This document shows, one piece after another, positions 8,782 to 17,470 of a stretch of 64,000 nt of DNA (the first letter of the stretch is position 1; each line of letters begins with the position of its first letter). The DNA is from Cyanobium sp. CACIAM 14 (GTDB lineage: Bacteria; Cyanobacteriota; Cyanobacteriia; PCC-6307; Cyanobiaceae): assembly GCA_000708525.1 (NCBI GenBank), contig JMRP01000011.1, forward strand, positions 1 to 64,000. The letters are read 5' to 3'. Made by a program: the position numbers and the translations under genes. The notes beneath the pieces were generated by a model. The model did not search any database. It saw only the letters and a list, made by a program, of their open reading frames with translations, and was not told the origin of the DNA.

Positions 8782-8889
8782 TCATCGCCCGTCTGACGGT
8801 GAGGTGGCCGTGGCCAGCATCCACGCCCAGAGCGTGGTGCAGGCCGCTCCGAACGCGAGAAAGGCAAGCAGCAGGCGACTTGTGTCCAT
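8782..8889 (-). CDS. Tiny single-helix membrane protein
   Basis: A 35-residue frame, MDTSRLLLAF onward, consisting of one hydrophobic helix (residues 5-28) and a short polar tail. It sits 40 bases upstream of the DUF2973 gene on the same strand and just downstream of an AT-rich stretch (8890-8920) that may carry divergent promoters for it and for the Deg protease. Picocyanobacteria have many such peptides, but length alone makes the call weak. Confidence 0.4.
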   Translation of the reverse strand: MDTSRLLLAFLAFGAACTTLWAWMLATATSPSDGR

Positions 8890-8995
8890 GTCCTGATAAA
8901 AAACTTTACAAATCCTAGCGGATCTGGCCGGTTTGCCTCCCTTCCTCGTGCCGTGCGCCTTGTCTACGGTTTTGTTCTGTCCGAGCCTTCTCGCG

Positions 8996-10123
8996 ATGCG
9001 TACCTCCCGCGTTCTCGCCGTGGCCGCAGTCGGGCTGGCCACCGCCACGGTGGCGGTGGCGACTCCGGCGCTGACATCACCGGGCTTCACGCAGTCGGCG
9101 GCGTCCGTCCTCGGTCGGCAGTCCTTCGTGGCGGCGGCGATCCGGCGGGCGGGCCCGGCCGTGGTCACCATCGACACCGAGCGCACCGTTCAATCGGCAG
9201 CCTCGGGCGGTCTGCCCCCGGGTCTGCTGAACGATCCCATCTTCCGGCAGTTCTTCGGTATCCCCCAGCAGATGCCGCCCTCGCGCCGCACCGAGCGGGG
9301 CCAGGGTAGTGGCGTGATCCTGCAGGCCGACGGGCTGGTGCTCACCAACGCCCACGTGGTGGAGCAGAGCGACCGGGTCACCGTCAGTCTGGAAAACGGC
9401 CGCCGCTATGAAGGCCGCGTGGTGGGTCTCGACAGGCTCACCGATCTGGCGGTGGTGCGCCTGGTGGGCACGGGGCCCTGGCCCGTGGCCCCCCTCGGCA
9501 ACTCCGATGCCCTCCAGGTGGGTGACTGGGCCATCGCGGTGGGGAATCCCTTCGGCCTCGACAACACCGTGACGCTGGGCATCATCAGCAGCCTGAACCG
9601 CAACGCCAGCAAGCTCGGCATCACCGACAAGCGGCTGGAACTGATCCAGACCGACGCCGCCATCAACCCTGGGAATTCCGGCGGGCCTCTCCTCAACGCC
9701 GATGGGGAGGTGGTGGGGATCAACACCCTGGTGAGGTCCGGGCCTGGGGCCGGGCTGGGCTTCGCGATCCCGATCAACCGGGCCCGCACGATCGTCAGGG
9801 AACTGGTGGCCACCGGCCGGGCGACCCATCCCATGATCGGCGTGGGCCTCGATGAGGTCCGGGGCGGTGATGGGGTGAACCCCTCCCGCGGCGCCGTGGT
9901 GGTGTCCGTTCAACCCGGTGGTCCTGCGGAGCGAGGGGGGCTGAGGGCGGGGGATGTGATCGTCGCCGCCCAGGGGACGGCCGTGAAAGATCCCTCCCAG
10001 GTGATCACTGCGGTGGAGCGGGCCGGGGTGGGAGGAACCCTCGATCTCACGGTCAACCGCCGGGGCGCGATGGTGAACCTGCGCCTGATCCCCGGCGACA
10101 TGGCCCTGATGCGCCAGGGTTGA
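8996..10123 (+). CDS. HtrA/Deg-type periplasmic serine protease
   Basis: Trypsin-like protease with one PDZ domain, 375 residues, the length of cyanobacterial HhoA/HhoB/HtrA proteins that degrade damaged proteins outside the cytoplasm. A signal-like hydrophobic N-terminus (residues 5-25) is followed by the protease domain with catalytic His120 (NAHVV), Asp150 (LTDLAVV) and Ser228 (NPGNSGGPL). The PDZ domain occupies about residues 285-370 ([14 protein letters not shown]). ATG at 8996 gives a normal leader; the frame is open upstream without a better start. Which paralogue it is cannot be decided. Confidence 0.92.
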   Translation: MRTSRVLAVAAVGLATATVAVATPALTSPGFTQSAASVLGRQSFVAAAIRRAGPAVVTIDTERTVQSAASGGLPPGLLNDPIFRQFFGIPQQMPPSRRTERGQGSGVILQADGLVLTNAHVVEQSDRVTVSLENGRRYEGRVVGLDRLTDLAVVRLVGTGPWPVAPLGNSDALQVGDWAIAVGNPFGLDNTVTLGIISSLNRNASKLGITDKRLELIQTDAAINPGNSGGPLLNADGEVVGINTLVRSGPGAGLGFAIPINRARTIVRELVATGRATHPMIGVGLDEVRGGDGVNPSRGAVVVSVQPGGPAERGGLRAGDVIVAAQGTAVKDPSQVITAVERAGVGGTLDLTVNRRGAMVNLRLIPGDMALMRQG

Positions 10124-10133
10124 GCCTTGCTCC

Positions 10134-10161
10134 CGGCCCCGAGCAGCTGACCTCGGGGCCG
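10134..10161. terminator. Hairpin between two convergent genes, no U-tract
   Basis: CGGCCCCGAG and CTCGGGGCCG form a perfect ten-base stem with an eight-base loop between the Deg protease and the leftward gene ending at 10178. It lacks a T-run on either side, so termination is uncertain. Confidence 0.35.
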
Positions 10162-10177
10162 AGGGACCGGGCGGCGC

Positions 10178-10447
10178 TCAGGGACTGTCGGAGCCGCTCT
10201 GGCCTTCCTCGGGCCGGAGCGAGTCGAGCAGGCCGGCATCCACCACCAGTTCCGTGCCGAACCGGGGCGGTGCACCCAACTGCTGGCGCATCACCCACTG
10301 GGTGGCGGCCTTCTGGCTGTGCCACGCCTGGAGCAATTGTTTGGCGAGACCCCGCAAGACCTGGGGATCGCCGGTGGCATCGATGGCCCGGGTCATGCGC
10401 TCCAGTTCGAACTTCTGACCGAGGGTGAGGGCGAGGGGTTCGGACAT
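10178..10447 (-). CDS. Conserved short helical protein, unknown function
   Basis: Protein of 89 residues. The first 60 residues look strongly helical (LTLGQKFELERMTRAI, then LRGLAKQLLQAWHSQKAA), followed by a loosely ordered tail ending GQSGSDSP. The opening LTLGQKFELE is faintly like the start of NblA phycobilisome-degradation proteins, but the rest does not match well and I do not assign it. ATG at 10447. Neighbours give no hint. Confidence 0.65.
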   Translation of the reverse strand: MSEPLALTLGQKFELERMTRAIDATGDPQVLRGLAKQLLQAWHSQKAATQWVMRQQLGAPPRFGTELVVDAGLLDSLRPEEGQSGSDSP

Positions 10448-10666
10448 GGCGGGCTGAGCGATGGGGCGTTTCTGACCGGCCCAAAGCTACAAACTGTTTC
10501 AAGGTGCCACGTATCCGTTGCGACAGGGCATTCGGCCCGGTCAGGGAATCCGCTCAGGGAACTGTCCCACCGCCTTCGCCGCCGATCCTCCGTGCGGCCC
10601 CCTCGTCCCGTTGGCCTTGTCGGCCTGCGGTGCCCCTGCCGGGGCATGAGCCGGCGGCAGGCCCCT

Positions 10667-10852
10667 TCAGTGGCGCTCCCTGAACTCCTCGACGCAGCGG
10701 GTCACGCACTCCCCATCCTCCAGGGAGCAGGTGGTGATGCATTCGAAATACACCTCCATCGCATCCACGGAATTCGCGGTCTCCAGGGTGTCGCTCGCGC
10801 TGGCCCTTTCCGGGCTCCAGCCGCCCTGGATCACAGCAGTCTGGGTAGCCAT
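10667..10852 (-). CDS. Small cysteine-motif protein
   Basis: Protein of 61 residues with a disordered N-terminus and a compact C-terminus carrying four cysteines in the pattern ECITTCSLEDGECVTRC (C-x3-C-x6-C-x3-C). Such paired CxxxC turns suggest metal binding or disulfide/redox function, but no family name can be given. ATG at 10852 is preferred to the TTG one codon earlier. It lies alone between a leftward gene and the ABC-F gene. Confidence 0.6.
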   Translation of the reverse strand: MATQTAVIQGGWSPERASASDTLETANSVDAMEVYFECITTCSLEDGECVTRCVEEFRERH

Positions 10853-10951
10853 CAACGTTCCTCCGAGGGAGACCCTGTCAGCCTATGCACACAGAAATCC
10901 CCGCACCAACGAAATGAGTCTTCCTGCCTAAGGAAGGATGAAGTTGTGTGT

Positions 10952-12691
10952 TCAGCGGCCCTGACGGCCTCCCTTGGCGGCTTTCTCCGCCGTCTTGGCG
11001 CGTTGCCGGCGACGCTGTTCCTCCCGTCTGGCCTCCCGCTGGCGTTGCTCCTCCAGCCGGTGGCGCTCATCGTCCTCTTCCCGTTTCTTCTCCTGGTAGT
11101 AGGCGTAGTCGCCGCGGTAGAGCACGAGTTCCCCGTCGCGCACCTCCACGATCCTGTTGGCCACCCGCCCGATGAAGAACCGGTCGTGGGAGACCAGCAG
11201 GACGGCCCCCTCGTAGGCCATCAGGGCCTCCTCGAGCATCTGCTTGGCAGGGATGTCGAGGTGATTGGTGGGCTCGTCCAGCACCAGCAGGTTGCACGGG
11301 GTGAGCAACATCAGGGCCAGGGCCAGACGGGCCTTCTCGCCACCGCTGAGCTTCGCCACCGGCTTGAAGACCGTGTCGTTGCTGAAGCCGAAGTTGCCCA
11401 GCAGGGAGCGCACCTGGGTCTGGGTCCAGTCCGGCACCGCCTCGAACAGGGTGTCGATCACCGTCTTGGAGAGATCGAGCGCCTCGGCCTGGTTCTGCTC
11501 GAAGTACCCCGCCACCACGTGGTGCTCCCCCAGGCCGGCTTCGCCCTCCAGGGGGATCTCATACCCCATCACCAGCCGCAGCAGGGTGGATTTGCCCGCG
11601 CCGTTGGGGCCCACGAAGGCGATGCGATCTCCCCGTTCCACCTCCAGGTTCGCGCCCAGGAAAAGGATCTGGTCGTCGTAGCCGTGGGTGAGGTTTTCGA
11701 TCCTCGCCACCACCCGGCCCGAGCGGGGGGCGGGGGGGAAGGAGAACCGAGGCCCGCTCACCGCCTCCAGGGGGGCCTCGATCCGCTCCACCTTCTCCAG
11801 CAATTTCTCGCGGCTCTTGGCCTGGGTGCTGCGGGTGGCACTGGCCCGGAAGCGGTCGATGTAGGCCTGCTGGCTGCTGAGTTCCTTCTGCTGTCGTTCG
11901 TAGGCGGCCAGCCCCGCCTCCCGCTCCAGGGCCTTCTGCTCGAGATGTTGGCTGTAGTTGCCCAGATAGGTGCGGGATATGCCCCGCTCGGTCTCGACGA
12001 TCTGGTTGCAGACCCTGTCGAGGAAGGCCCGGTCGTGGCTGATCACCACCAGGGGAACGCTCTGTTCCACCAGATGATTCTCCAGCCACTGGATCGTTTC
12101 CACGTCCAGGTGGTTGGTGGGCTCGTCCAGCAGCAGCAGGTCCGGCTCCTGGAGCAGGATCTTGCCCAGGGCGATGCGCATCTGCCAGCCCCCGGAGTAG
12201 TCGCCCACCAGCTTCTCGGCGGCCTCGGGGGTGAAACCGATGCTCGGCAGCAGCTTGTCGATGCGGGCCTCGAGCTCGTAGCCGTGCAGCGATTCGAAAC
12301 GGCTCTGCAGCTGGCCGAGCTCCTCGATCAGCCGGTCCAGCAGGTCTGGATCGGCGGCGGCCGCTTCGCTGGCCATGGCCTCCTCCACCCGGCGCTGACG
12401 GTTGAGCACCTCGGCGGCCTCGCCGAAGGCCTGGAAGAGTTCCTCGCGCACGCTGCGCTTCGGATCCACGTCGAATTCCTGCTGCAGATAGGCGATCCGG
12501 GGAGCGCCCTGGCGGATCACCTGACCGCTGGTGGGTTCCTCCAGGCCGGCGATGATGCGCAACTGGGTCGACTTGCCGGCTCCGTTCACCCCCACCAGGC
12601 CGATGCGGTCACCGGTCTTTACCTCCCAGGTGACGTCCCTGAGCACCTCACCGGTGGGGTAGATCTTGCCGATGCGTTCAAGGCGCAGCAC
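10952..12691 (-). CDS. ABC-F family ATPase (Uup/EttA-like)
   Basis: Soluble tandem ABC ATPase, 579 residues, of the ABC-F class that acts on ribosomes or, for Uup, in replication-linked processes. The first nucleotide-binding domain has Walker A GVNGAGKST (about residues 34-42), signature YSGGW and LLLDEPTNHLD; the second has GPNGAGKST, signature LSGGEKARLALA and LVLDEPTNHLD. The linker between them (SATRSTQAKSREK onward) is the ABC-F arm region. A charged C-terminal tail (EEQRQREARREEQRRR) resembles a coiled tail. The start codon is GTG at 12691. No membrane domain accompanies it, as expected for ABC-F. Subfamily cannot be fixed by eye. Confidence 0.9.
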   Translation of the reverse strand: MLRLERIGKIYPTGEVLRDVTWEVKTGDRIGLVGVNGAGKSTQLRIIAGLEEPTSGQVIRQGAPRIAYLQQEFDVDPKRSVREELFQAFGEAAEVLNRQRRVEEAMASEAAAADPDLLDRLIEELGQLQSRFESLHGYELEARIDKLLPSIGFTPEAAEKLVGDYSGGWQMRIALGKILLQEPDLLLLDEPTNHLDVETIQWLENHLVEQSVPLVVISHDRAFLDRVCNQIVETERGISRTYLGNYSQHLEQKALEREAGLAAYERQQKELSSQQAYIDRFRASATRSTQAKSREKLLEKVERIEAPLEAVSGPRFSFPPAPRSGRVVARIENLTHGYDDQILFLGANLEVERGDRIAFVGPNGAGKSTLLRLVMGYEIPLEGEAGLGEHHVVAGYFEQNQAEALDLSKTVIDTLFEAVPDWTQTQVRSLLGNFGFSNDTVFKPVAKLSGGEKARLALALMLLTPCNLLVLDEPTNHLDIPAKQMLEEALMAYEGAVLLVSHDRFFIGRVANRIVEVRDGELVLYRGDYAYYQEKKREEDDERHRLEEQRQREARREEQRRRQRAKTAEKAAKGGRQGR

Positions 12692-12777
12692 GGAGCGGGA
12701 GTGGGTCGCGTCGAGCGCATCATCCCTTGCCGGGGGCGTCCTGCAGACTGTGGGGCCGGTTCGCCCGTCTCGTCAGG

Positions 12778-13104
12778 ATGATCAAGCGCCTCGAGCAGAT
12801 CGCGGCCCTCGTGGTGGCGGCGGGCCTGGCGCTGACGAGCTACTGGCTGTTCTTCAGCTGGGCCCAGGGGGGCGGGTCCCACCGCCGGGAGCAACCCCGC
12901 GGCTCCCAGCTGGAGGGTCCCCGTGTCCCGAGGTCAGAGGCCGCCTCGGGCCTTGACCAGCCACTGCTTGGTGGCGCCGTCGTCGAGACCGGCCAGATGG
13001 GCCTTCACCTCCTCGGGACTGACCGGCAGACCCACCTGCTCGCCCAGGGCGACGATCCTGCCGAGGGCGCCGCTGGGATCCTGAAGCGCCTGGCGGAACA
13101 GTGA
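12778..13104 (+). CDS. Possible small single-helix membrane protein
   Basis: ATG at 12778 opens a frame with a plausible N-terminal membrane helix (LEQIAALVVAAGLALTSYWLFF). After about 40 residues it becomes low in complexity and runs antisense through the Nif11-like gene for 170 bases. The N-terminal part looks genuine; the long tail does not, so a frameshift or shorter product is possible. Confidence 0.35.
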   Translation: MIKRLEQIAALVVAAGLALTSYWLFFSWAQGGGSHRREQPRGSQLEGPRVPRSEAASGLDQPLLGGAVVETGQMGLHLLGTDRQTHLLAQGDDPAEGAAGILKRLAEQ

Positions 13105-13191
13105 CTGGGTGAGCTCGGGATCGCTGCTGATCCGTCCGTAGAGCACGGCCGCGTTGGTTGTGGCGTTGGTGGTGGCGTTGCTGGAGGACAT
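12934..13191 (-). CDS. Nif11-like domain protein
   Basis: Protein of 85 residues. After an Asn/Thr-rich start it shows the pattern LYGRISSDPELTQSLFRQAL, an Asp-Pro turn, and VGLPVSPEEVKAHL, which resembles the Nif11 domain used as leader peptide of many cyanobacterial ribosomal peptides. It ends in KARGGL, so a double glycine sits at the very C-terminus with no core peptide behind it. No lanthionine synthetase or peptidase-transporter is nearby. It is probably a stand-alone Nif11-like protein. Confidence 0.65.
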   Translation of the reverse strand: MSSSNATTNATTNAAVLYGRISSDPELTQSLFRQALQDPSGALGRIVALGEQVGLPVSPEEVKAHLAGLDDGATKQWLVKARGGL

Positions 13192-13279
13192 CGGGGCCTT
13201 GATGCTGTCCTGACCTTATGGGGAAGGGGGCCGCGGCGGCAGCCCCTCCGGTTCGTTCGCAAGGAACGCCGGGCTTCGG

Positions 13280-13588
13280 TCAGGCCGCCCTCGGGCTGAT
13301 GTCCTCCTCCGCTCCGCTGGCCGAGGCATCCTCCATGCTGCGGGCATCGAGGCAGAGCACCTTGCGCAGCTGGGCGTAGTTGGCCGCCAGGGACTGACGA
13401 CCCTCCTGCTGGGCGCCGTACTCGGCCCGCTGCAGCACATGGTGCAGATGGGTGAGCAGATACGTGCTGATCACGGCCGAAACCAGCACGTCGCTGCGCT
13501 CCGCCGTGTGACGCCTGCGGACCTGGCGGCTCTTCGGCTGGAGCGCGTCGTCGGAACGGCTGGGGCGGGACTGGGTGGATCGGGCCAT
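13280..13588 (-). CDS. Conserved hypothetical protein
   Basis: Protein of 102 residues: a basic, disordered N-terminus (to about residue 32), a helical middle with VLVSAVISTYLLTHLHHVLQRAE, and a polar tail. No domain is recognised. It lies 88 bases upstream of the Nif11-like gene on the same strand and could be cotranscribed. ATG at 13588 fits. Confidence 0.55.
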   Translation of the reverse strand: MARSTQSRPSRSDDALQPKSRQVRRRHTAERSDVLVSAVISTYLLTHLHHVLQRAEYGAQQEGRQSLAANYAQLRKVLCLDARSMEDASASGAEEDISPRAA

Positions 13589-13812
13589 GGCGGAAGCGGC
13601 CGGTGGGCCGTCGGAGGGGACGGAGTGCGGAAGGAACGCAGTGGCGCGGAGGCTCGGCTCGGGCAGACCTGGGGAGGCTGGGATCCCCGGGGTTCCTCAA
13701 GCCTACATCTGGATACTATCCATGACAGTCACTGTACACTGTTTCCTATCTCGCCGGATCCCAGCGGCACCCTCCCGCCGGAGCACTCCCAAGGCGCCCT
13801 CCCCCAGGCACC

Positions 13813-14148
13813 GTGCCCACCCGTCAGACCTCCTCCAGCGGCAAGCCCAAGTCGCCGCGGATCCAGGTCGTCCTGCCGGAGGAGCTCTGCGCCCGTCTCG
13901 CGGCCCTGGCGGAGAGCGAGTCGCGCACGGTCAGCAACATGGCCAAGGTGCTGATCCAGCAGGGGGTTGAGCGCTTCGAACGGCAGCGGGCCGCGGAGCC
14001 CTCCCAGGCGGCCCCAGCCCCGGCCGGAGCCGCCGAGGCCACGGATCGTTTCCGCCGGGAACTCGAGCAGCAGGAGCGCGGCGGCACCCGGCGGCTGCGG
14101 GGAGCCCCCCGGCGGCTGCGCCTGCGTCAGCCACCCCCTTCCCGCTGA
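13813..14148 (+). CDS. Ribbon-helix-helix (CopG-like) protein
   Basis: Protein of 111 residues started by GTG at 13813. Residues 15-55 have the ribbon-helix-helix pattern: a short strand RIQVVLPEELCARL, helix A (LAALAES), a turn, then SNMAKVLIQQGVERFE as helix B. Such proteins bind DNA as dimers and often repress their own gene. The C-terminal half is Ala/Arg-rich and disordered. No toxin gene follows, as the next gene (anmK) is convergent. Its target cannot be inferred. Confidence 0.7.
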   Translation: MPTRQTSSSGKPKSPRIQVVLPEELCARLAALAESESRTVSNMAKVLIQQGVERFERQRAAEPSQAAPAPAGAAEATDRFRRELEQQERGGTRRLRGAPRRLRLRQPPPSR

Positions 14149-14156
14149 CGCGTGGT

Positions 14157-15293
14157 TCAGGCTGGGGGGGGCGGAGAGGCGACCACCCCCAGCACGGCGG
14201 CCCGGCGTGCGCCGGTGACCGAGGGCAGCGAGCCCGGGTGACCCCGCCATCGCCACCAGGCCAGCAGGGCGAAGGCCAGGGCCTCCCGATGCTCGTCGGC
14301 GATGCCCTGGCTGGCCAGGCTGCGCACGGCCGTTCCGCGGCAGCGCCGCCGCAGCTGCTCCATCAGGAAGCCGTTGCGGCTGCCGCCCCCGGCGACCAGC
14401 AGTTCCAGGGGCCTGGTGCCGCGGGCCAGGTCCTGTCCCACCACCGCCGCACTGAAGGCCGTCAGGGTGGCCAGGGCATCGGCCGGATCCACCCCCGCGC
14501 CGAGCTGGGCTAGCCGCCGCTCCAGATCGGCGGCCCCGAACAGCTCCCGGCCGGTCGATTTCGGGGGCGGCTGCTGGACATAGGGCTCCCGGAGCCACTC
14601 CTGGAGGCGGTCTTCATGGATCAGGCCCTGCCGGGCCCAGGCCCCGTCGGCATCGAAGCGGCGGGAGCCGCCGCTGAAGCGGGCCACCGCCAGATCCAGC
14701 AGGGTGTTGGCCGGGCCGCAGTCCCAGCCCAGCACCGGCGCATCGCGCTCGGGCCCCATGGCGGGGGGGATCAGGGTGAGGTTGGCGATCCCGCCCAGGT
14801 TCAGCAGGGCCCGCCAGCCCCCGATGCTCTCGAGCAGGGCCGCGTCCGTGGCCGGCACCAGCGGCGCGCCATGGCCACCGAGGGCCAGATCGGCGCCGCG
14901 GAAGTCGAACACCACCGGCACCCCCAGCAGTTCCGCCAGCAGGGGCCCCTGCAGAAGCTGCCAGCTGGCGCCCCGGCGCCCCCCCTCCGGAGGGCGATGC
15001 CAGAGGGTCTGGCCGTGGCAGCCCACCAGCTCGGCGCGGCCTTCGGGGTCGCAGGCCCTGGCGGCGCGTGCCTGCTCTTCGGTGAGCTCCTCGGCCAGGT
15101 CCAGAAGGCTGGAGGCATCCAGGGGACTCCCCTGGCCCACGGCCACCAGCCGCTCCCGCAGGTCGTCAGGGTAGGGGGTGTGGGCACTCGCGAGGAGGCG
15201 CCAGCGGGGCCGGGCGGGCCGGCCCGTCAGGCTCACCAGCACGGCATCCACGCCATCGGCGCTGGTGCCGCTCATCAGCCCCAGCACCTCCAT
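14157..15293 (-). CDS. anmK: Anhydro-N-acetylmuramic acid kinase
   Basis: AnmK phosphorylates and opens 1,6-anhydro-MurNAc, returning cell-wall turnover sugar to MurNAc-6-phosphate. The 378-residue length is normal for the family. The N-terminal phosphate-binding stretch GLMSGTSADGVDAV is present, as are GHGAPLVPATDAALL, LNLGGIANLT and WDCGPANTLLD, and the C-terminal LVAGGGSRNGFLM. It starts five bases downstream of ktrA and closes the long leftward gene block that begins with the NDH-2-like gene. Confidence 0.93.
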   Translation of the reverse strand: MEVLGLMSGTSADGVDAVLVSLTGRPARPRWRLLASAHTPYPDDLRERLVAVGQGSPLDASSLLDLAEELTEEQARAARACDPEGRAELVGCHGQTLWHRPPEGGRRGASWQLLQGPLLAELLGVPVVFDFRGADLALGGHGAPLVPATDAALLESIGGWRALLNLGGIANLTLIPPAMGPERDAPVLGWDCGPANTLLDLAVARFSGGSRRFDADGAWARQGLIHEDRLQEWLREPYVQQPPPKSTGRELFGAADLERRLAQLGAGVDPADALATLTAFSAAVVGQDLARGTRPLELLVAGGGSRNGFLMEQLRRRCRGTAVRSLASQGIADEHREALAFALLAWWRWRGHPGSLPSVTGARRAAVLGVVASPPPPA

Positions 15294-15298
15294 GGCTC

Positions 15299-16003
15299 TC
15301 AGTGGGAAGGCAGGGCTTCGAGGGCTTCGCTGCTGCCCATCACCACCAGCAGTTCCGCTTCGTTGAGCACGTGGGAGGCCGGCGGGTTGACCGTGAGCTG
15401 GTTGCTTGGACCCGCGGCCAGGACACTGACATTGAAGTTCTTGCGCAGGTTCAGCTCGCGCAGGGAGCGGCCGACGAAGGAGGCCGGCACCTTGATCTCC
15501 TCGATGCTGTTGCGGTCATCGAGACGGAGCCGCTCCAGCAGATTGGGTCGCACCAGTTCCATGCCCAGGCGGGTTCCCTGCATCTTCGAGGGGAACACCA
15601 CCTTGTCGGCACCGACCCGGCGCAGCATCTTCTCGTGCAGATCGCTGGTCGCCCTGGCGATCACCTGCTTCACGCGGCTGCCGGTGCCGTCCTTGACGAT
15701 CAGGGTGGCGGTGATGCTGGCGCCGATCGGCTCACTGATGGCCACCACCACGGTGCCCACGTCGAGGGCTCCGGAGGCCTTCAGGGCCTCCTCGTCCGTG
15801 CAGTCGACCACCCGGGCCTCGATGGCCGGGTCGATCTGGCGCAGCTCATCGATGGCCCGCTGGGAATTGTCGATCGCCAGCACCTCGGCCCCGTGGCGCA
15901 GGAGTTCCTTGCAGACGGCACTGCCGAAGCGGCCGACGCCGATGACGGCGTAGCTGTTGGACGTGTCCTCCTCGCGGCCCTGCCATTGCCACCACTGGTT
16001 CAT
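15299..16003 (-). CDS. ktrA: Potassium uptake regulatory subunit (RCK protein)
   Basis: Cytoplasmic gating subunit of a Ktr/Trk potassium channel, 234 residues. The RCK-N Rossmann domain starts at residue 18 with YAVIGVGRFGSAVCKELL (GxGxxG nucleotide site) and has Asp at the end of strand 2 (VLAIDNS). The RCK-C domain begins near residue 155 (IEEIKVPASFVGRSLREL). ATG at 16003 is chosen because the upstream frame is low complexity. It lies 87 bases after ktrB, its expected membrane partner. Confidence 0.9.
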   Translation of the reverse strand: MNQWWQWQGREEDTSNSYAVIGVGRFGSAVCKELLRHGAEVLAIDNSQRAIDELRQIDPAIEARVVDCTDEEALKASGALDVGTVVVAISEPIGASITATLIVKDGTGSRVKQVIARATSDLHEKMLRRVGADKVVFPSKMQGTRLGMELVRPNLLERLRLDDRNSIEEIKVPASFVGRSLRELNLRKNFNVSVLAAGPSNQLTVNPPASHVLNEAELLVVMGSSEALEALPSH

Positions 16004-16090
16004 GAGGTTGAGGTCGGGAGATGGAGGGAGGTGAAGGGGGCTGGGAACCGTCGCTCGGGGGGCTGCCGGCGGGATCATCGGCCGGCGGAC

Positions 16091-17470
16091 TCAGATGTAG
16101 AGCTCCTCGCGGGGATAACCCACCCGATTCTGGGGACGGCTGCCGTGGATGGCCGAGAGCAGCAGCAGAATGCCGACCCGGCCCACGAACATGCCCACCA
16201 TCAGCACCAGCTGGCCCCAGCGATTGAGCTGACTGGTGACCCCCACGTCGAGGCCCACGGTGCCGAAGGCGGACACGCAGGTGAACAGCTTCTCCAGGAA
16301 GGTGAAGGCCTCGCTGCCGGGGGTGCCTGCCGTGGTGTTGCCCAGGCCGAGCAGCAGGGCCATCCCCACAATGAACAGGGCCGAGGCCATCGCCACGCCG
16401 ATGGCGCGCAGCACCACCTTGGGCGGCAGTTCCCGGTTGCGCACCACCACCGTGGGGTCGTCCCGCAGGGTGGAGCGGGTGGCGGCCACCAGAGCGGCGA
16501 AGGTGGAGGTCTTGATGCCGCCCCCCGTGCCGCCGGGGCTGGCGCCGATGAACATCAGCACGATCATCAGCAGCAGACCGGCGTCCGAGATCGTGGCCAC
16601 GCTGAGGGGCACGGTGTTGAAGCCGGCGGTGCGGCAGGTGATCGACTGGAACAGCGTCACCTGGAGCTTGTCCCAGAGGCTGAGCTTCGCCACCATCTCC
16701 TCGGTGGCGAAGTGCTCGGTGAAGAGCAGGCCGATCGCGCCGATCAGGATCAGGACGACGGTGGTGCGCACCACCAGGCGGGTGTGCAGGCTGAGCCGGC
16801 GGATCCGCTCGAGCCGGAAGCGGTTCACCCACAGGTCGTTGGCGACGCGCCAGCCGATGCCGCCGATCACGATCAGGGAGCCGATGACGCCGTTGACCCA
16901 GGGGTTGCCCCTGTAGGCGATCAGGTTGTCGCTCCAGAGGCCGAAGCCCGCATTGTTGTAGGCGCTGATGCAGTGGAACAGGGACGCCCACAGCCTCCGG
17001 CCCGGCTCGCGGATGTCGGCGAAGCCGAACGCATAGAGGATCAGGGTGCCCAGGCCGATCACCACCGCCGCGATCAGGGCGATCTGGTGGAAGGTGGGAC
17101 CGATGCCGCCGACACCGAATTCGTCCAGGGCCCGGCCCCTGTCGAGGCGGTGACGCAGGCCCGACTTCCCCTGCACGAAGCCCTGCAGGAAGGTGGTGAT
17201 CGCCATCAGTCCCAGGCCACCGGTGAGGATGAGCCCGGCGAGGGCGATCTGTCCCACCATGGTGAGATCGGTGCCCACGTCGATGATCGACAGACCCGTG
17301 ACCGTGATCGCCGAGGTGACGGTGAACAGTGCCTCCCACAGGCCCACGTCATCGGTGGAGCAGAGCGGACTGGCCATCACCAGCGTGCCGACGACGATGA
17401 CCAGCACGCCGGTGACGACGGTGAACTGCGGCACCGTCAGACGGTGCCGCCAACTCTGCAGTCGCCTCAC
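16091..17470 (-). CDS. ktrB: Potassium transporter membrane subunit
   Basis: KtrB/TrkH-type ion-conducting subunit, 459 residues with about eight to ten membrane segments. Pore-loop signatures with the single conserved glycine are seen as SAITVTGLSIIDVGTDLT, SAYNNAGFGLWSDN, TCRTAGFNTV and FGTVGLDVGVT, the four repeats expected for this superfamily. The gating-loop stretch IGASPGGTGGGIKTSTFAAL is intact. It overlaps the preceding peroxiredoxin gene by four bases and precedes ktrA, forming a normal KtrAB pair for Na+-linked K+ uptake. Confidence 0.93.
   Translation of the reverse strand: MRRLQSWRHRLTVPQFTVVTGVLVIVVGTLVMASPLCSTDDVGLWEALFTVTSAITVTGLSIIDVGTDLTMVGQIALAGLILTGGLGLMAITTFLQGFVQGKSGLRHRLDRGRALDEFGVGGIGPTFHQIALIAAVVIGLGTLILYAFGFADIREPGRRLWASLFHCISAYNNAGFGLWSDNLIAYRGNPWVNGVIGSLIVIGGIGWRVANDLWVNRFRLERIRRLSLHTRLVVRTTVVLILIGAIGLLFTEHFATEEMVAKLSLWDKLQVTLFQSITCRTAGFNTVPLSVATISDAGLLLMIVLMFIGASPGGTGGGIKTSTFAALVAATRSTLRDDPTVVVRNRELPPKVVLRAIGVAMASALFIVGMALLLGLGNTTAGTPGSEAFTFLEKLFTCVSAFGTVGLDVGVTSQLNRWGQLVLMVGMFVGRVGILLLLSAIHGSRPQNRVGYPREELYI

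Noticed and set aside
10178-10447. NblA phycobilisome-degradation protein
   Set aside because: Only the first ten residues of the domain are loosely similar; length and rest of sequence do not fit.
10319-12781. Long plus-strand frame of 820 codons
   Set aside because: It is exactly antisense to the ABC-F ATPase, with Gln/Gly/His-rich composition typical of antisense frames in GC-rich genes.
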